A stretch of DNA of 64,000 bases from Gyromitra esculenta (lineage: Eukaryota > Ascomycota > Pezizomycetes > Pezizales > Discinaceae). Positions 1-13,031 of this stretch are shown here, piece after piece (the first letter of the stretch is position 1; each line of letters begins with the position of its first letter). The stretch lies in contig JBCAML010000004.1 of assembly GCA_038503075.1 (NCBI GenBank), positions 2,253,149 to 2,317,148 of the forward strand. Reading direction: 5' to 3'. A model generated the notes under the pieces. The model did not search any database and was not told the DNA's origin. It saw only the letters and a list, made by a program, of their open reading frames with translations. The position numbers were made by a program, and so were the translations under genes.

Positions 1-160
1 TCAGGGTCACATGTCCTTATCATCCTCACATTCTCAATTGCAGACCATACGTACCATGATCGTTGTAAACAGAAATTCATGCGACATTTGAGACAAAGAA
101 GCTAGCAAGCATGGTGCTTGTTGACCTGGACGCACATCCCCCGCAAATGCTGCATCTACT

Positions 161-294
161 CTACTTGTTAGCAGGCATACGAACCAGAAAACATGGGGGT
201 GTGGCTCTGTATGCTACGGAATCCGTGCCTAATGCCGCAGCGTATAAAGCCACACACCCCATGTTTTCTGGTTCGTATGCCTGCTAGCAAGTAG
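161..294. repeat. Inverted repeat (foldback), about 46-bp arms
   Basis: The left arm (161-206) and right arm (248-294) are reverse complements with one substitution and one single-base indel, around a loop of about 41 bp. The arm core reads GCATACGAACCAGAAAACAT on the left. Such near-perfect arms would form a long hairpin in RNA or cruciform DNA. It could be a solo miniature element, or a precursor of small RNA. No flanking target duplication was identified by eye. Confidence 0.85.
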
Positions 295-1234
295 TACCCC
301 TTTCTTAAGATGCAAACGGGGTCTTTGTGTTGGGTGCAGCGATACGTATTTAGAGGCGTATATACTTACAACATGCTGTGCGGACTCGGACTCGCGGATT
401 GTTACACATTGCGACAAAACCCGATTGTTTGTTAGAATTTGTCTGAAATTTGAAGATGGAAGGCTTACGGATATCTTACTGTCTGCCGGCCAACTTTTGG
501 AGTCTCTTTAGGACTCTTTTTTTCTATGTTGGTTAGGTAACTTGGATTCAGGCAATTTAGCAAACACCACATCCGCTATCCCGAAATGGAAATAGCCATG
601 GGACCTTGCTCTCAGCCATACAATTCCTGGATAGACTAGGCAATGCGCAATTCCGGATGCTAGCGTGGGAGCTGCATTTGTGAAAACTAACCAGTTTAAA
701 GTGAGAAAGCATCTATCATTAAGCTAAGCGGCCGTGAAGTTACTGTTTTTAGGCCCTAGACAAGATTGGTAGTCTCTGCAGGTATTGAGCCACAGTACCG
801 GAAAGTGGAGTTTTTTGGTATCGTATTGTTAGAAAGCGTAAGAATAAGTCAGGATGACTACCGTATTACCTTTGAGAACTCTGTAGCACTACCAATTTAC
901 TCCCGCATTCATGGGAATGATGTGCGAGTATACGTACCGTACCAATTTCTCCCCTTTCCGGTGCTGTAGGTGCGAAGGAGCTAGCTATGGCAAATCCTAA
1001 GCTTATTACACAACATGTAGTTTACAGAATTCCAACACATTTCCTTGCATGAAAAGAGTGGAGCCACCAGAGTCTAGTTGACAGAGTCGAACTTCCTAAG
1101 GGTGAATATTAGTCCGACTTCTAGGTGTTCCAGCATCGAGCTCGCAATTCAAGTTCCCGACGTATGTTGTGGAGAAGCGCTTAAATAAATTTAGCCTAGG
1201 GGTGTGAAGTATGTTGTGGTGATGAGCTTCAGCA

Positions 1235-1252
1235 CGAGTGATGTATCATGAA
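1235..1252 (+). promoter_or_regulatory. Dispersed 18-bp motif, copy 1
   Basis: Reads CGAGTGATGTATCATGAA. It lies 336 bp beyond the stop codon of the ankyrin gene, with its ATGAA half-site facing that gene. Confidence 0.7.
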
Positions 1253-1587
1253 GCCAATTTGCGTGCACGTGGTCATATTTGAAGAAAAAACGTGAAACTA
1301 TATGCAACTCAAATTGACTCAGCTGATCACAAAATATATTAGTAAAAGATCCAACTCCACCCAGCCTATCCAGAACCCGTAAACTTCACGGAGGAACATC
1401 CTTTTTTTTTCAACACAGAACCCCTGTCCATCCACAAAAACCCATAAAGTACCTCGTACATCCACTTGCTCCACCTACTTCATTCCAATAAACGATCCAT
1501 CCTCCACTCACGCAAAATCCTCTACTTTGATCTTTTCAGATACCTCCTAATAATCTCTAGAAGCATGATTTTAAATACGTGCGTGAA

Positions 1588-4500
1588 TCAGCTGCCTAGT
1601 GCTCTCAGCCAGGTATATGCGCTCCCCGTTCGCCGCGCCGAGTAGTATGAGGCCATCCGCCCTTTCCTGTCTTCAATAGAAACATCTGCACCTCCGTCTA
1701 GTAGTATCTCTATCATTGCCTGATGGTGGTTTCTAGAAGCGTAGTGCAGCGGAGTCCATCCGTCTACATCGGTAGCGTTGATGTCAAGCCCTTTTGTTAA
1801 GAGCAGTTTGGCAATAGGACTGTACCCAGACAACGCTGCGTAATGCAGCGGTGTCCGTTTAAATCCATCCTCAGTTTTCACATCAGCCCCGGCATCAATC
1901 AACACCTTTACCGCTTCCACTTGCCCTTTCAGGGCTGCGGATACGAGAGGAGTACGCCCAGAATCTGTACGGCATTCCATGCTCGCACCTTTTGCTACTA
2001 ACAGTTTGAGTACTGGTATGTTTCCACTTTCGGCTGCGCATGAGAGCGGCGTCCCTGCCCAAATATCTTTTGCGGTTATATCAGCACCATTTTCAAGCAT
2101 AAGCTCAAGGGTTTCTGTATCTTGTGCATCGCTGTTACAAAAAGCATGCACTGCAGTAAAGCCGCTCTTGTCTTTTGCGGCCAGATCAGCACCACGCATT
2201 ATTAACTGCTTGGCCACCGTTGGGTGTTTATTCATTACTGCAAGATGGAGAGCCGTCCGCTTGTTATCGTCCGCGCTAGTTAAGTCGGCACCGCCGTTTG
2301 CAAGCTCTTCGACTATGGTGTCGAGTCCACTAATAGCTGCGATATGAAGTGCAGTTTGTCCGCTTTGGTCATAGGCGTTTACGCTGGCTCTATTTTCAAC
2401 TAACAGTCGAATTGCAGCTTGATGTCCGTTCCTCGTCACAAGGTGCAGCGCTGTTTGCCCATCTGGACATTTCGCGGCGAGATCGGCCCCGTTGTTAATA
2501 AGTAGTTTAATTGTCGTTTCGTGTCCGTGTTTCGAAGCATAATGGAGTGGAGTCCAACCACTTTTATCTTTGGCTGATATATCAATACCACTTTCGGCCA
2601 GCAGAGTCTCAAGAACAAGATCGTAGCCTTTTTGGGCGGCTTTGTGCAGCAATGATGCGCCTCCCCAATTCAACAGTAGTACTCTTGTTATTTCATCTTG
2701 TCGAGGGCCATGATTGCTCCCAACATCGTCTATCGAAGTTGCGTCGTCTATATTTGCGCCGTAGAAGATAAGCAGCCGACACACGTTGGAGTGACCATGC
2801 TCTATTGCTAGGTGGAGGCTTGTCCTGCCCTCAGCGTTGGCCGTGTCCACACCTGATCCTTCCTCAAGAAGCTTATAGACCAACTCGAGATCTCCCCTTG
2901 CCGCCGATGAATGGAGACGGAATGCTCCATCGGGATCATCAGGGATTCTACAGCTACTGATGCTCGCGGCGCTAGATTTGGCATCAACAAACGCTGCAGC
3001 AAAAGCCTTCCTGGCTTTGTCTGCCTCGACCGTGCACGGGTGGTGTGCTCCCAGTATCTCCCGAGAGACATCACTAAATTGTAAAAATGCTTCCCTCGCT
3101 GCTCTCCAACGATCTTTCTCACTGAGAAGAGTTGACTTTTTAATGCAAAAATCGATTAATCGCCTATAGGCTATCAAGTGTTGGTTGGAGGTGGTCTCTG
3201 GGCTGTCGTGTTGTATTGATACGATTTTCCGTAGGATGTCCCGATCGTCAAACGGGTCTATCAGTTTATTGCTATGGCAAAGGGGAGATATAACAAGCCG
3301 ATAAGAATCTTCGACTGTTCCCAGGCCATAGCGTTGTACTATTTCTGCGATCTTCCGAACACTTTCGTTGACCAGTGTATATGAACCACCCCCAACGCCA
3401 GGCATGACATCCGTCTTCCCTTCAAGGTTATCAATGATATCCGTAGCACGATTCAGGAAAACCCCAAACAAATACTGGCCAAACATCTGCTGTATGGATG
3501 TTTTGGTAATAACCCCTAGGAGTTCTTCTCCGTCGGGGAAGACTCGGCTCGTAGTCACATCAATCTCCGGGAGAGCTCCCGAAGCGAGGCTTAGGATTCG
3601 ATTGCCGTTCACTTGATTCGTTTCGCAGACGCTACGAAGATTTCGGATACAGATACTGCTAGCTCCCCGGTATATCCACCAGTCGTACGTGCTAGCGCTA
3701 AATATATTGTACGGACCAAGAATCCAAAGGTTGGAATCAAACCCCTGTTGTCGAAAATGAGACATCCAAAGTGAGATCAGAGCCTCTAGTTCTGCTCTAT
3801 CCGCTTCCCACGGAGTCCATCTATTTTCGGTAGACGTTCTACGCAGCTTCAGGCTCATCTCCCCCCTTTCCTCTCCAAAGGCTCGGGAAATGGCTACAGG
3901 CATAGTCCAGACAAACTCAGAAGATTTTGAAGCTGCTGCTGTAATGGACACTTCGCCCTCAGCTTCAAAGAGATGGTTCATCAGAGTTTGCATAGTTTGC
4001 GTGACTTGATCGGCGACTTCTGAACATTCCGTTCGCCATAATGTCAATTGGGAAAGCCTCATTCGGGTACGCAAAATACGAGAAGAAAAAGCTGATGCTT
4101 CCGCAAATGCACCTCGATCACCAGTGCAGCCTCGACCAGAAGTCGTATGGATTCGCCAGTCCTCACAGTGCGTAATCGCTTTCGCCATAAAGTCAAGTTC
4201 AAATCCCTCCGGTAGTTGGTGAACAACTGGTAACGCTGAGAGGTGTCTACGAATAACGATCCGCAGGATCGTCATGATACCCGTAGCACCTAATTGAACG
4301 ATAGATGCGGACCAGTGCATATTACGAAGTCTGCAAGAGGTAAGCTATTGCACCAGGGTAATCAATAGGCCAGGAAGATTTACCCAACGAACTGAAGCAC
4401 AAACCCTATATAAACCATAAGTTTTGGGAATAAACGTAATTCTAGATGTAGACTACTCACCAACAATCGCAGCTACAGATCCCCAGAGACTCCAAAACTG

Positions 4501-5707
4501 CAGTCTAGCTAAACCATCCTGCGTCTTCCGGGATGTTGTAATCACTCGTTGGTTTGGAGGCGCGTAAATAGCAAAAGACCCAAAAGCCTGATCGCCAACC
4601 AATTGGCCTCTTTGCAACCATACAACTTGGAAAACATCTTTTTTGCCAGCATGGCTAGTTGCTTGCCATCGCTCTTCGGTCGTTCTGACATCGATAACCA
4701 ACGCACAGATGAACATCCCCATCACCACCACAAGGGTCCCAATAAATGTGAGTGGAAACGCATAGCCAGCCACAGGCGATGAATCCTTAGGTTTCTTCCA
4801 TCGTGGATCATAGGTTATTGCGCCATCATACACCAATACTCCCGCTTGCAAAAAGACACCGATGACTGCAACAACGATCAATTCCCAGCTATTTTCAGTC
4901 ACGGCAGAAGTATTCCGGAAAATATTGGGAGGTGAACGATTTTGGCTTTCGATTTGCTCAACTAGTGGTTCGGTGGTCTGGGTTCCTGGCCGTGATGCAT
5001 GCCCGCTAGCCTGTAATCTATTGCTCTTCAGTGTGAGCAGCCCGGCCTTCTTTGCTTCGTCAAGTGTGTAGATCTCTGTAAAATCGGTACCACTTTGCTG
5101 ATTAAGTGTTGCGGAACCATCCGTGTCGTCCTCACAGTATATTAATTCTAGGATGGCCGGTGATCCCACTACTCGGACTACACCAACGCCATTCCACAGC
5201 TCGCAGACATCCGATGAAGTTGAACTATAGGGAGAATGATAGCATTTTGAGTAATATGCATCACAAAATGCCAGCATTCTTGTCACTCACCTCATAAGCT
5301 CAAGCTCCGCAGTCGCCTCCGCTTCTCCAGCTCTCCCAATCACGGATTTCAACCATCTACTCCCTCCAACCCTTATCGCAGAAGTTGCACCGGTAATTAT
5401 GCTGATCGGGTTACATGCAAAAATCAGACAATCTAGCCAAGAAGTACTATGGCTCAAGAACTGCTTCGCAACCTGCTCTCCAAACAAGGCTAGAATCGGG
5501 GCTACATAAAATCGTTAGTATAAAACAACATAGAAAGATGCCAAACTTACCCAAGTCACTAAAAAGGTTGTTCGAAAAGTCTTCGCCAGCCCCTGCCCAA
5601 ACCCCGGGGACGAGGCTGAGTAATGTAGCAAAGACCAACAATAGCTTATCCGGTTGAATATCGGCACTGAACCATCCCAAAGATATTCGAAGGCTAAAGC
5701 GTAACAT
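1588..5707 (-). CDS. Ankyrin-repeat membrane protein (fungal DVCELW-type), five exons
   Basis: Exons: 5707-5551, 5501-5291, 5224-4461, 4405-4384 (22-nt micro-exon) and 4330-1588. They join in phase to 1298 codons. The N-terminal half matches a fungal family I recognise by its motifs: FACNPI..I.. then SAIRVGG, then STSSDVCELWNG, several hydrophobic stretches in exon 3 (membrane segments), then GLRNMHWSASIVQLG across the micro-exon junction. From about residue 850 to the end there are some 12 ankyrin repeats of 33 residues (typical T-x-LH-x-A and GAD-x-x-A/T-D), with the last one partial. A TACTAAC branch site is visible in intron 1. Function is unknown; proteins of this kind are usually annotated only by their repeats. 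The inferred topology is an integral membrane protein with a soluble ankyrin tail for protein binding. The start at 5707 is the first ATG giving the conserved exon 1 frame. Confidence 0.85.
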
Positions 5708-7227
5708 CGATACTTATGATCTTCCAATAGTAGCTTCGCTTATTAGAGAAAGAATACCGATATTTCAAACCGTAATATCCAAAAATAGCGGGTTTAGACC
5801 GACTCCTTATATAACCCACACCAGCGAGAGAGAGAAAACCTGCCTAACGCAAGCCAGCGGCGCCCCAGAAAGTGGATACCTACGTTAAGCCGATACACAG
5901 CTTATATGGAGTTTTTTCCATCACAAAAAACAAATAAACCAGCAAAATCCTACAGCATACGGCAAAAAAGATATTGAGATATGAGACTTGGGATTCAGGG
6001 CTGCTATTGGTTCCCCAGAGTTTTCGAGGAAGATTCTAGCAGTTGGATTGGCCACAGAGCCCTGTCAGTAGCCCTGGTTTCTCGTTCTTTTTTCTGCCAT
6101 ACACTGTATTAGGAAGGGGTTTACACCCCATACGCCACAGCAAACTAAGAAGCGGGAGCAGACCTCCCCAATACAGCAGGAACGGGAAGCATGGGTTCGG
6201 TGCGGCGGTTCGATCTAGAGTGCGGGTATCTGCAGTGTGACTTGACTAAGATGTAACAATTTAGCGACATGACGTCGGGTTTCAGATTATTCCAGATGTT
6301 GGAACCGGATAAAAAGTAGGCAGTAACAGTTTCAGTAATCTGACTGGTCCACTTTTAACGCCACATGGTTACGGTATGTGGATATTATCAATTGCGGCGA
6401 GGTACTCTGGAAGATATTCGCTGTCCTCGATCAGACGGATGCTAGGAAATGATCGCCGGTTGGGTGGGGATTGGCTATCATACTAGATGTTGACAACAAA
6501 AACCTGTGTTTTAGCATTTGGAGTAAGATACAAACAAGAACTTTGTAAAACGCAAAAAGCAGGATGGCAGCGTTGACTCCCACATGTCAAAACTGATAAC
6601 ATCATTACCAAAAGAGCTTACCCAAAATCATGCTACGCCCCTTAACTGCAGTACCACGGTTCCTCGACTGAACCAAGATGGGTCGGCCCGCACGGTGGGG
6701 GAAAAATTAAAATCCGGACCAGACCAGTATGGAGCCCAAGGCCTAGAAAGTAAGGTTGTTATCTACGCACGTCAGTCACACCGATGACTTCCGTTCTGCA
6801 AAGACAACACGAAAATTCATAATTCATAAACTAAAATGGTAAAATAAGGTCGAGAGCTGAGACAAAACTAGCCAAAAAAAGCTACCCTCCCCAAAATAGT
6901 TATTCTTTTTTCCGTGACAACCTAAGATGATATAGAGAGAGCCCCATTTCATAAGGATAACGATAAGGCCAACGGTAACGAAACCCTAGTAAAGCAGCAA
7001 AAACCCTACCCCAGCAAATCCGAGTCCTTGGATCCACTCCTACAAAAGAGATAGAGAAAGAGGAAACTCCAGTCGAGCACGCATAACAAACCAGAAAAAC
7101 ACAGAAAAAGGCAACTGTGAGTGTGCAGAAAGAAACAGCGAAAAAAATCAGTAAACCCCACCATGCCCAGTCCCAACCATATCTATCTTCCATCTACGTT
7201 TCCTCACTCCTCACAGTTCTCAACACT
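5708..7227. other. Intergenic
   Basis: Spacer between the 5' end of the ankyrin gene and the 3' end of the next gene, both on the minus strand. The 5708-6000 part should hold the ankyrin promoter. Open frames on the plus strand from 7117 are antisense shadows of the gene at 7228-8967. I see no tRNA, repeat or dispersed-motif copy in it. Confidence 0.5.
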
Positions 7228-8967
7228 TTATCGTCCTCCCTCACTCTCAACTTCCAAGCTCCTCGGGCTAACATCTTCAAACTCCAGCTCCCACCTATCA
7301 ACCTCCTTGAATTTCTCCGCAGCCTCTTTCAGTTTCCTTCTTCCTTGCTTCTCTACCATTCCGTCTCCAATCACCACTGTATCGCTACTGCTTCCCGTCT
7401 CCCCGCTCTCATCCTCTTCTCTTCGACGGGGTTTGTTTGGCGAATCATTCTCCTTCTCGGACCCAATTGATCGACGCGCATACGTCTTTCCCGGCTTTCC
7501 GACAAGCGGCTTACTCCACGCACTCTTGGTCACTGCCGCTGGAGCAACGCTTGTAGCTCGAGCCTTACCCTTGCCTTTGTTTTTGGCATTGACTTTCTCC
7601 GCGAGTCCTTTACCGGTCGCAACTGTCTTTTTCCCCTTCGCCTTTGTCGATTTAATAACAGCCTTCGAATTCCGTCCACTTCTTGTGGTCCTTCCCACCG
7701 GCCTACTCAATTCATCTTCACTCTCGCCATCTTCGTCCTCCTCTTCTTCCTGGTTCTCTTCGCTAGTCGACAAGATTTCGAATTCGTCAGCCGGACCGTT
7801 TCTAGTATTCTTTTTACGTCGAGGCAGAAGATCCATCAATGCAGATGTCAACATAATCCCCGCCTTCCCCTTCTCTTTTTGGGCCTTTCCTCTCATCTTC
7901 TTGCCCTTTCGGTCTGCGGCAAGCTCAGTTTCATCCTCTACATCACCAGAATTGACATCCTCGTCGCTGTCCACTACTGCACCTGAAGAACGTCGCTTTC
8001 GCTGCTTAACAGGAGTGGGTGCAGGTGAGCTCTCAGGGGGTCGCATGGTATCATCCATTGTTCCAGCGGGAGGGAGGGAGGGCGTCGGAGACTTGGGATC
8101 AGAGTAAATTATGAATGGGTCTTCGTCACCGTCTAAGAAAAATCCTGTGCCACCAAGAGGAGGAGGAGGGGCCACACGGCGAGAGGGCTGTGCAGAGGTG
8201 GGTATTTCGTCTTCATCCAAAGGCGGAGGCAGGAAACCGGATTTCCGTCCCCGTTTAGGAGTCGGAGAACCACGCGAATCGATAGTCTCATCGGTTTCCT
8301 CCTCATCAGGATTCTCGGGGAGCCCCGAGTTAAGGGGCTCCAGAGAGACGGGCTGAAGTTCCCGCAGGCGAGGGCGCTCCGCGGAGTTTTGCTTGGCGGG
8401 GGGTGGAGAGTAACCCGCGTCGGAACTAAACTCGAGGACGATACGACGCTTAACTCTAGGTGGGGTCGATGGGAGGACTGGAGGGGAGGACGCAAAGTGT
8501 TGTGGGGAGTGATTCTCGGCGTCAGAAGAAGCTAAGACTTGGATTTCTGGAGATGATCGAGGGAGTGGCGAGGGAGTAGCCGCGGGAAGGTGGGAAGTAG
8601 GAGCAGGGGCGGCTTCTTTCTCTGGTTCTGGGGTCTTTTGTTTTGTTGCGATCTTTCGCTGACGTGTCGTAGGTTGTTTGCGCGGTGATGGAGTACGGAT
8701 GGTGGGTTCGTCAACGACCACTTTAGAACGCGTCGATCGCTTCGTTACCGCGACGACTTTAGTTGAAACCTTTTTGGCGGGGGTGGACTTCTTAGCGGGG
8801 ATATCTTCAGATGATGGGGTTGGGAGCCCAGCCGAGGGCTCCTGGTCGGGTATATCTTTAGTCCCCGAGCGAGTTGTTCGGGATTTGGTGATGGCGGTGG
8901 TGGTTGACGTTTTCGCGGTCGCGCTAGGTGCGGACGGAGGTTTGCGAAGGCGAATTGGGCGAGGCAT
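7228..8967 (-). CDS. Low-complexity, probably nuclear protein of unknown function
   Basis: Single exon of 579 residues starting MPRPIRLRKPP. It is almost wholly predicted to be disordered: a basic S/T/P/K-rich N-terminus with TRSG/TPSP/SPRK motifs, an acidic middle with DEEE and EEEEDEDGESEDE runs, and a second basic block of KGKGKARAT type. Better-conserved looking islands are LTSALMDLLPRRKKN near residue 370, KTYARRSIGSEKEN near 495, and a C-terminal segment LKEAAEKFKEVDRWELEFED near 550. That last segment reads like a short helical docking motif. I recall similar C-terminal signatures in fungal hypothetical proteins but cannot name the family. A chromatin or nucleolar role is inferred from composition only. 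The long uninterrupted frame, coding-type composition and CT-rich upstream region (8990-9150 read on the minus strand) support a real gene. Confidence 0.8.
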   Translation of the reverse strand: MPRPIRLRKPPSAPSATAKTSTTTAITKSRTTRSGTKDIPDQEPSAGLPTPSSEDIPAKKSTPAKKVSTKVVAVTKRSTRSKVVVDEPTIRTPSPRKQPTTRQRKIATKQKTPEPEKEAAPAPTSHLPAATPSPLPRSSPEIQVLASSDAENHSPQHFASSPPVLPSTPPRVKRRIVLEFSSDAGYSPPPAKQNSAERPRLRELQPVSLEPLNSGLPENPDEEETDETIDSRGSPTPKRGRKSGFLPPPLDEDEIPTSAQPSRRVAPPPPLGGTGFFLDGDEDPFIIYSDPKSPTPSLPPAGTMDDTMRPPESSPAPTPVKQRKRRSSGAVVDSDEDVNSGDVEDETELAADRKGKKMRGKAQKEKGKAGIMLTSALMDLLPRRKKNTRNGPADEFEILSTSEENQEEEEDEDGESEDELSRPVGRTTRSGRNSKAVIKSTKAKGKKTVATGKGLAEKVNAKNKGKGKARATSVAPAAVTKSAWSKPLVGKPGKTYARRSIGSEKENDSPNKPRRREEDESGETGSSSDTVVIGDGMVEKQGRRKLKEAAEKFKEVDRWELEFEDVSPRSLEVESEGGR

Positions 8968-11119
8968 CTCGATGAATTATATTTATGTTGAAGATTGAAT
9001 GTATAGATGAAGCACAATATCACGATAAGGGCTGATTGATGTTGGGCGAGCAGGTGGGTGATGCGTGGTGATGTTGAAGGTGGGTGAAGTGCAGAGTCAG
9101 TGTGGTGGAGTGATGGGTGGAGATGATGTCGAAAGAGGAAATGTCGGCCAGGAAAGGAATTAAATGGCTGGCGTGTGACGTGACGCGTTGTTGTGGCTAA
9201 CAGCTTAGTCACGGCAGCACGCTTGGCTAGACGTAGCCTGGTTGGGTCGCTTGGCAGGCTGCAGGCCGCCCCGCGTTTCGCTTCTCGTTTCCCGCCGCTG
9301 CCACACAGATGCCTTCTTTTTAGTCCTGACATCTCCAACCACACGCGCACACACAGACAACGCTGACACCAGCAAAAACTCTATGGACAGCGATTCTTTT
9401 CATCCAGCCAATTCTATCAGACTTCAATTATCTCCACCCTTTCTAACAGTCCAACTTATTAACTCTTCGATAGTTTTTTACTACACTCAAATATCAGACT
9501 TCCAAGATACCTCATGTACTTTAATCTTATTTACACAAGTACCTTTACACATCAGAATCATGAGAGCTTCTTGGTTTTCTCCTTCTTCTCCTCCTTCCCT
9601 TCCCCACCCCCAGGAACACAGAATGGCCGTATTTTCCCAGCAAAACACAGTTGCTAGTATTCATTCAAACAACCAGCCAACATTTGCAACTCATCATAAT
9701 CCAAAAATTTCAACACCAGGTATTCTACGCTGCTTCTACACTCTAGTCGTAAGTACGTCCCCTCCTCCCCTCCTCGTAAACTCTGCTAACAAATGACTAC
9801 AATGCCCCAGTCTCCATTATTTATTCCACTCACAACGTACCAACATTAAATATCAATGCCAATGAAGCAAAACCCTGAAATAATTATTACCCAGTTCCTA
9901 CTCCAATCAATCGTGTATCTAATTCAATTTGAGTCTACAGCATTCCATTATACAAAAGAAAAAGGCACAGTGACAACACGGCCTATTTTTCGCTCCACGG
10001 GCAAGATACTGCAAGTCCAATAATTTAGACCTAGTGAACCACTCTACTTGTTTCAGCGTTTGCAGATATCAAATGCTGACTCCTTGCTTATTACCACGAG
10101 AAAATTCATCTCTCTTCCGACGTATGTACCGTCGGCAAATACATCAAGAGGGAAAACAACATTCGCCCCCTCAGTCAACCAATACTGCACGATCTATCAT
10201 TTCAAAACAAACCTCAAACAGAACTATAAATAATATTAGTCCCTATCTATATTTTACTACTTTACTAATGGCCATCCAGATACTCATCACTTACTTATCT
10301 TCTAAAAAAATACCAAGCAACTAATGGCATTCGCCCACATGTTTGAATGAGCTCATCCAGCCCAACCTCGACCGTCCGTGGCAAGCACATTGAGTACTAC
10401 AGATTTCACCCAATGGTATTGACAAATACATGTAGTTTCGCTTGCTATATAGTAGTGATAAATACTAATGTCTCTTCCTGAGGCATTGGGGAGGGATTCG
10501 GCATACTAATAGAATCAAAAAATCGACGGTACAATGAATCCTCAGACATTAAAGAACTAAACAAACTTTGGGGACTATCCAAGTGGGCTCTTTCTCCGAA
10601 AATGAGCCAGAGGATACTTACAGAGGATATACCATTTTACGCTACTTACAACATTCCCTACTCCTATTTACGTGAACAGTCGCTGAGGTTTTATTTGTGG
10701 CTATTTTAGTTTGGGCCCAGACACCGCGCTACACAAACTATCAGTAAGCATCTCATTCACCACTTGGACGGAAGCTACATTTACACAACTGCATCCTTCG
10801 CTAAATCACTGGAAATCACTGGAAATCAATCGTAGTCGACAAAAATATTAAACGCCTGTGCTGATCGCGTTGCGATAAAGATACTTCCGGACATTTAATG
10901 TGTCAACACTCCCCTCTTTCGACCAGGTTCTTGCTGACGTTATAGGCACTGTAGCTTCAACTAGTTCCTGATACGTATACGAACACCATACCTCCCCAGC
11001 ATCCCGAAATATATGGATCTTTGTGGTTCAAATATATAGATAAGCAAACGGATACTTTTATTTTGTTATCAACACCTTCCAGCACCTCTTGCGCTTAAAT
11101 TTGTGGTCCCAAAAACTGA

Positions 11120-11137
11120 CGAGTGATTTTTCATGAA
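11120..11137 (+). promoter_or_regulatory. Dispersed 18-bp motif, copy 2
   Basis: Reads CGAGTGATTTTTCATGAA. It is isolated in spacer DNA, over 2 kb from any supported gene. Confidence 0.65.
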
Positions 11138-12461
11138 TGTAGCACCAGTCCCTACTTTCTTATTTTCGCTCATCCTATTCAAAACATACGATTAGTGATC
11201 TAAAGCATCAGATCCAAAATTTTCCGTGATCTGCGAAGCGTTGGTCATCATCTCAACTTTAACATTCGGAGTTTCGAAAAATTTCAACGCAAAAAATAAC
11301 AAAATAAAAAATCAAACATACATGTACTTTAGACCAAACAAGCATTCATGGTGTGTGATGGTTCATCTAAACACCTACTCAAATCCTAGAAATTATTTTC
11401 TCTGTCCGCCATTACCCGCTATACCCTCATTACTAATACGTGTGTACATGTTGTCCCAGATTCGACTCCCAGCATCCTCTACTTTTTCAACTATATTTCT
11501 ACTTCTTGAAAAGACAAGCTTAAATATTTATCCCTAACCTAGCTCAATAACCATCCATATTTATTCGTCGTCAGCAGGTCAGAATGTGCCGCCCCATGTC
11601 TTTTCAAGCTCGATCACTTAGCTATTTTTCGAAAAATACTACAACAGTCCCCCAGAGGCAAAAGCAAGAACATCCAGCATGGCAAACTAACCTCCTGTCG
11701 TCGCTTAAACAAGCTTCTCTACTTGCGGTGACTCATCAGGATTACACAGATCAAGATTCTAACGAAGCAAGGCGAGAGCGGAGTTGGGGTATAGTGTAGA
11801 TGACTTTGAGGTCGAAATAGGCAAGTGGTGCTTAACACGGTGTATGCATCGACAGGTGCCAACAAGGAGTAGTTTCCGCCACCCACAAAGATTGGATGGA
11901 TGAGCCAACTTCCTACAACGCAATGGCGCCCTAAGGCGCGGAGTTTACAGATGGTGGCTTGGTGCCATGGGAGTTGAAGATGAGGGTGCAACCGTTAATT
12001 GAGGAAATATTTATGTTTATGAATGCTTTGATTGGTCATAACGTTACAGAAATCATCTCAGGGATCAGAAATAGCATTAGCTTATTCGCGTATAGCAACA
12101 CCTATAGTGTGTTGGAGAAAATTAGCGAGCGTGAGGAAAAGGTCAAACGGGATAAAGATGACAAGAGAATGGAAAGGGGACTGGGAAGAAGAAAAAGGAT
12201 AACAAAGAACGTAAAAGCAAGCTGATGAAGGAGACGAAGGAAGGACGGAAGGGAATGGAGAGGGGGAAATGCAGCTTATCAAGGTCAGCTCCGATATATA
12301 GGATCAGTGATTTGGGCAAAGCCACAGAAAATAGGATTTTCTAAGGTTTTAACACACGATATATTTTGCTCAGATATAATCCAACCAGAAAAGATCCATC
12401 GATACATCTTTAAAATGATGGATCACAACCCAAACTCGAAAACACAAAAAAGTACCGTATG

Positions 12462-12479
12462 CGAGTGATATTTTGTGAC
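12462..12479 (+). promoter_or_regulatory. Dispersed 18-bp motif, copy 3 (GTGAC variant)
   Basis: Reads CGAGTGATATTTTGTGAC. The second half-site is GTGAC instead of ATGAH. Confidence 0.6.
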
Positions 12480-13031
12480 TAAATAACCCAGCGCCTCGTG
12501 ACCAGCGTGACACATGCAAATGCATAATTAACATATTACTGAGCATCAGTCAGCTTATTATCCATAGGTGCAAGCCGCATGTGTTATATTCTGGATGGCG
12601 ATGCTCCCAAGATAATGTTGTTCTTCCCCTTTTCCCCTTCCAACCAATAGGCGGAGAATGCCAGCGGAATTATAATCCCTCGGAAACCGATAGCAAACCA
12701 CCAGCCGCCAGGCTATGAGTCTTAAGCCCGATCCGCGTGAAACAAAGATAACAATCAAACCCCGAGTCTAGGCGATATGAGCAAGAGAGCGGATTCGAAA
12801 TATCCAAAAACCCACACGAGTCAGCACCAAAGGCAGTCCCTCCCCCCCCAGCCGGGAGGCTGGAGTTTCCCCAGTCCTAAAGCGAGCACTATTAAGCGAA
12901 AACCATAGATCGCTAGCCCCATATCCCATAGCAAAAAGGAAAAAGAAATAATCACTGCAATGTAACCTATATCAGAACCTGCACGCTCATAGCAGTCCTC
13001 TTTAAACTGGGAAAGATGAGTCGTACTTGCC

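Larger units (their letters stand above)
1..1587. other. Intergenic, gene-poor left edge
   Basis: No open frame here looks like a gene; the few short ones have no start context, splice signals or recognisable composition. The stretch holds a foldback (161-294) and one copy of the dispersed 18-bp motif (1235-1252). The part next to 1587 is the 3' flank of the ankyrin gene and is AT-rich with short A and T runs. Confidence 0.6.

Noticed and set aside
4536..4553. CGAGTGAT inside the ankyrin gene (minus strand)
   Set aside because: Only the first 8 bp match, with no second half-site; consistent with chance in coding DNA.
7121..8107. Plus-strand frame of 328 codons
   Set aside because: It is antisense to the disordered gene at 7228-8967; its S/L/F-rich composition is the mirror of that gene's low-complexity codons.
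9242..9796. Plus-strand frame of 184 codons
   Set aside because: It lies in a CT/CA-rich tract typical of a leader. No domain, no clear next exon despite a GTAAGT near its end.
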